A DNA stretch of 64,000 nucleotides from G965230615 sp965230615 (GTDB lineage Bacteria; Pseudomonadota; Gammaproteobacteria; HTCC5015): assembly GCA_965230615.1 (NCBI GenBank), contig OZ246012.1, positions 992,001-1,056,000 of the forward strand, given 5' to 3'. A program made the translations under genes and the position numbers. The notes under the pieces were generated by a model that was given only the letters and a program-made list of their open reading frames with translations, was not told where the DNA came from and searched no databases. Positions 63,786 to 64,000 of this stretch are shown here, piece by piece. Numbering within the stretch: the first letter of the stretch is position 1; the number at the start of each line of letters is the position of its first letter.

Positions 63786-64000
63786 CAACCCCACTTCCTT
63801 GTTGAGAGGCTTTACTGGAGTGCTTTAGCAAAAAATACCCGTTCGATCATCACTAAAACCAAGGTCCAAACTTATATAAAAAGCAACCTTGTAGAAAACA
63901 AGGCTGTAAAAAACAAAGTTATTGATCAATCAATCAATAATTGTAGCAGATTAAGATAAAAAAAATAATGCTATTCCCAAAATGGCTGATTACATTGCTA

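Larger units (their letters stand above)
63486..64000. other. Gene-free right end of window
   Basis: AT-rich left part that should hold the phosphatase promoter, then two adjacent hairpins (annotated separately). Short ORFs here lack start signals and recognisable content. The window ends without another gene. Confidence 0.45.

Overview
This window looks like chromosome from a free-living, probably marine or aquatic gammaproteobacterium of moderate GC content. I infer this from conserved gene order, not from a database match. The minus-strand run nnr-tsaE-amiB-mutL-miaA-hfq-hflX-hflK-hflC-yjeT(DUF2065)-hisZ-purA, and the run tRNA-Leu-rnr-rlmB-rpsF-rpsR-(membrane protein)-rplI-dnaB-alr, are the arrangement known from Pseudomonas and relatives. 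The RNase E type, the MutL endonuclease-like motif and the HisZ subunit also fit a non-enteric gammaproteobacterium. I cannot name the genus.

Layout. 1-1603: 5' part of glycerol-3-phosphate dehydrogenase, cut by the window edge. 1894-13811: an envelope and secretion-rich accessory stretch with an exported M16 zinc protease, a small basic-tailed protein, a secreted duplicated beta-rich protein with a DUF11-like end, an exported peroxiredoxin-like protein, a 1243-residue secreted mosaic (haem site, SpvB-like, FG-GAP-like, thrombospondin type 3 repeats) and small exported or cytosolic proteins. 14330-22447: tRNA-Asn, galU, an AddB-like iron-sulphur nuclease, a PQQ-propeller protein, alr and dnaB. 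22901-29131: the ribosomal-protein operon rpsF-rpsR-membrane protein-rplI, a 2-Cys peroxiredoxin, rlmB and rnr. 29271-29357: tRNA-Leu(CAG).

29358-43654 lies between tRNA-Leu and purA, which sit next to each other in Pseudomonas, so it is best read as an accessory block. It starts with the broken remnant of an IS3-type OrfA and a 16-bp tandem repeat. It continues with a four-gene export/envelope module (ABC ATPase, FtsX-type permease, HlyD-type adaptor, bactofilin-like membrane protein), a 5'-truncated Acg-type nitroreductase, an LpxR-like lipid A deacylase, an HNH protein, a dihydroorotase, a PhoD phosphatase and a DUF2914 protein. It ends with two tandem exported TPR paralogues, each with a perfect TGTGA-N6-TCACA (CRP/Vfr-type) site upstream.

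43655-58678 is the purA to HAD-phosphatase housekeeping run: nucleotide synthesis, histidine control, membrane proteolysis control, RNA chaperone, tRNA modification, mismatch repair, cell-wall hydrolysis, metabolite repair and a signal-peptide peptidase. 58578-62898 holds rluC and, divergently, rne (RNase E) behind a roughly 400-base leader. The window closes with a low-molecular-weight tyrosine phosphatase and a gene-free stretch with two strong adjacent hairpins.

The parts most worth a second look are the haem/SpvB/TSP3 secreted mosaic, the CRP-site-linked TPR pair and the export module inserted beside tRNA-Leu.
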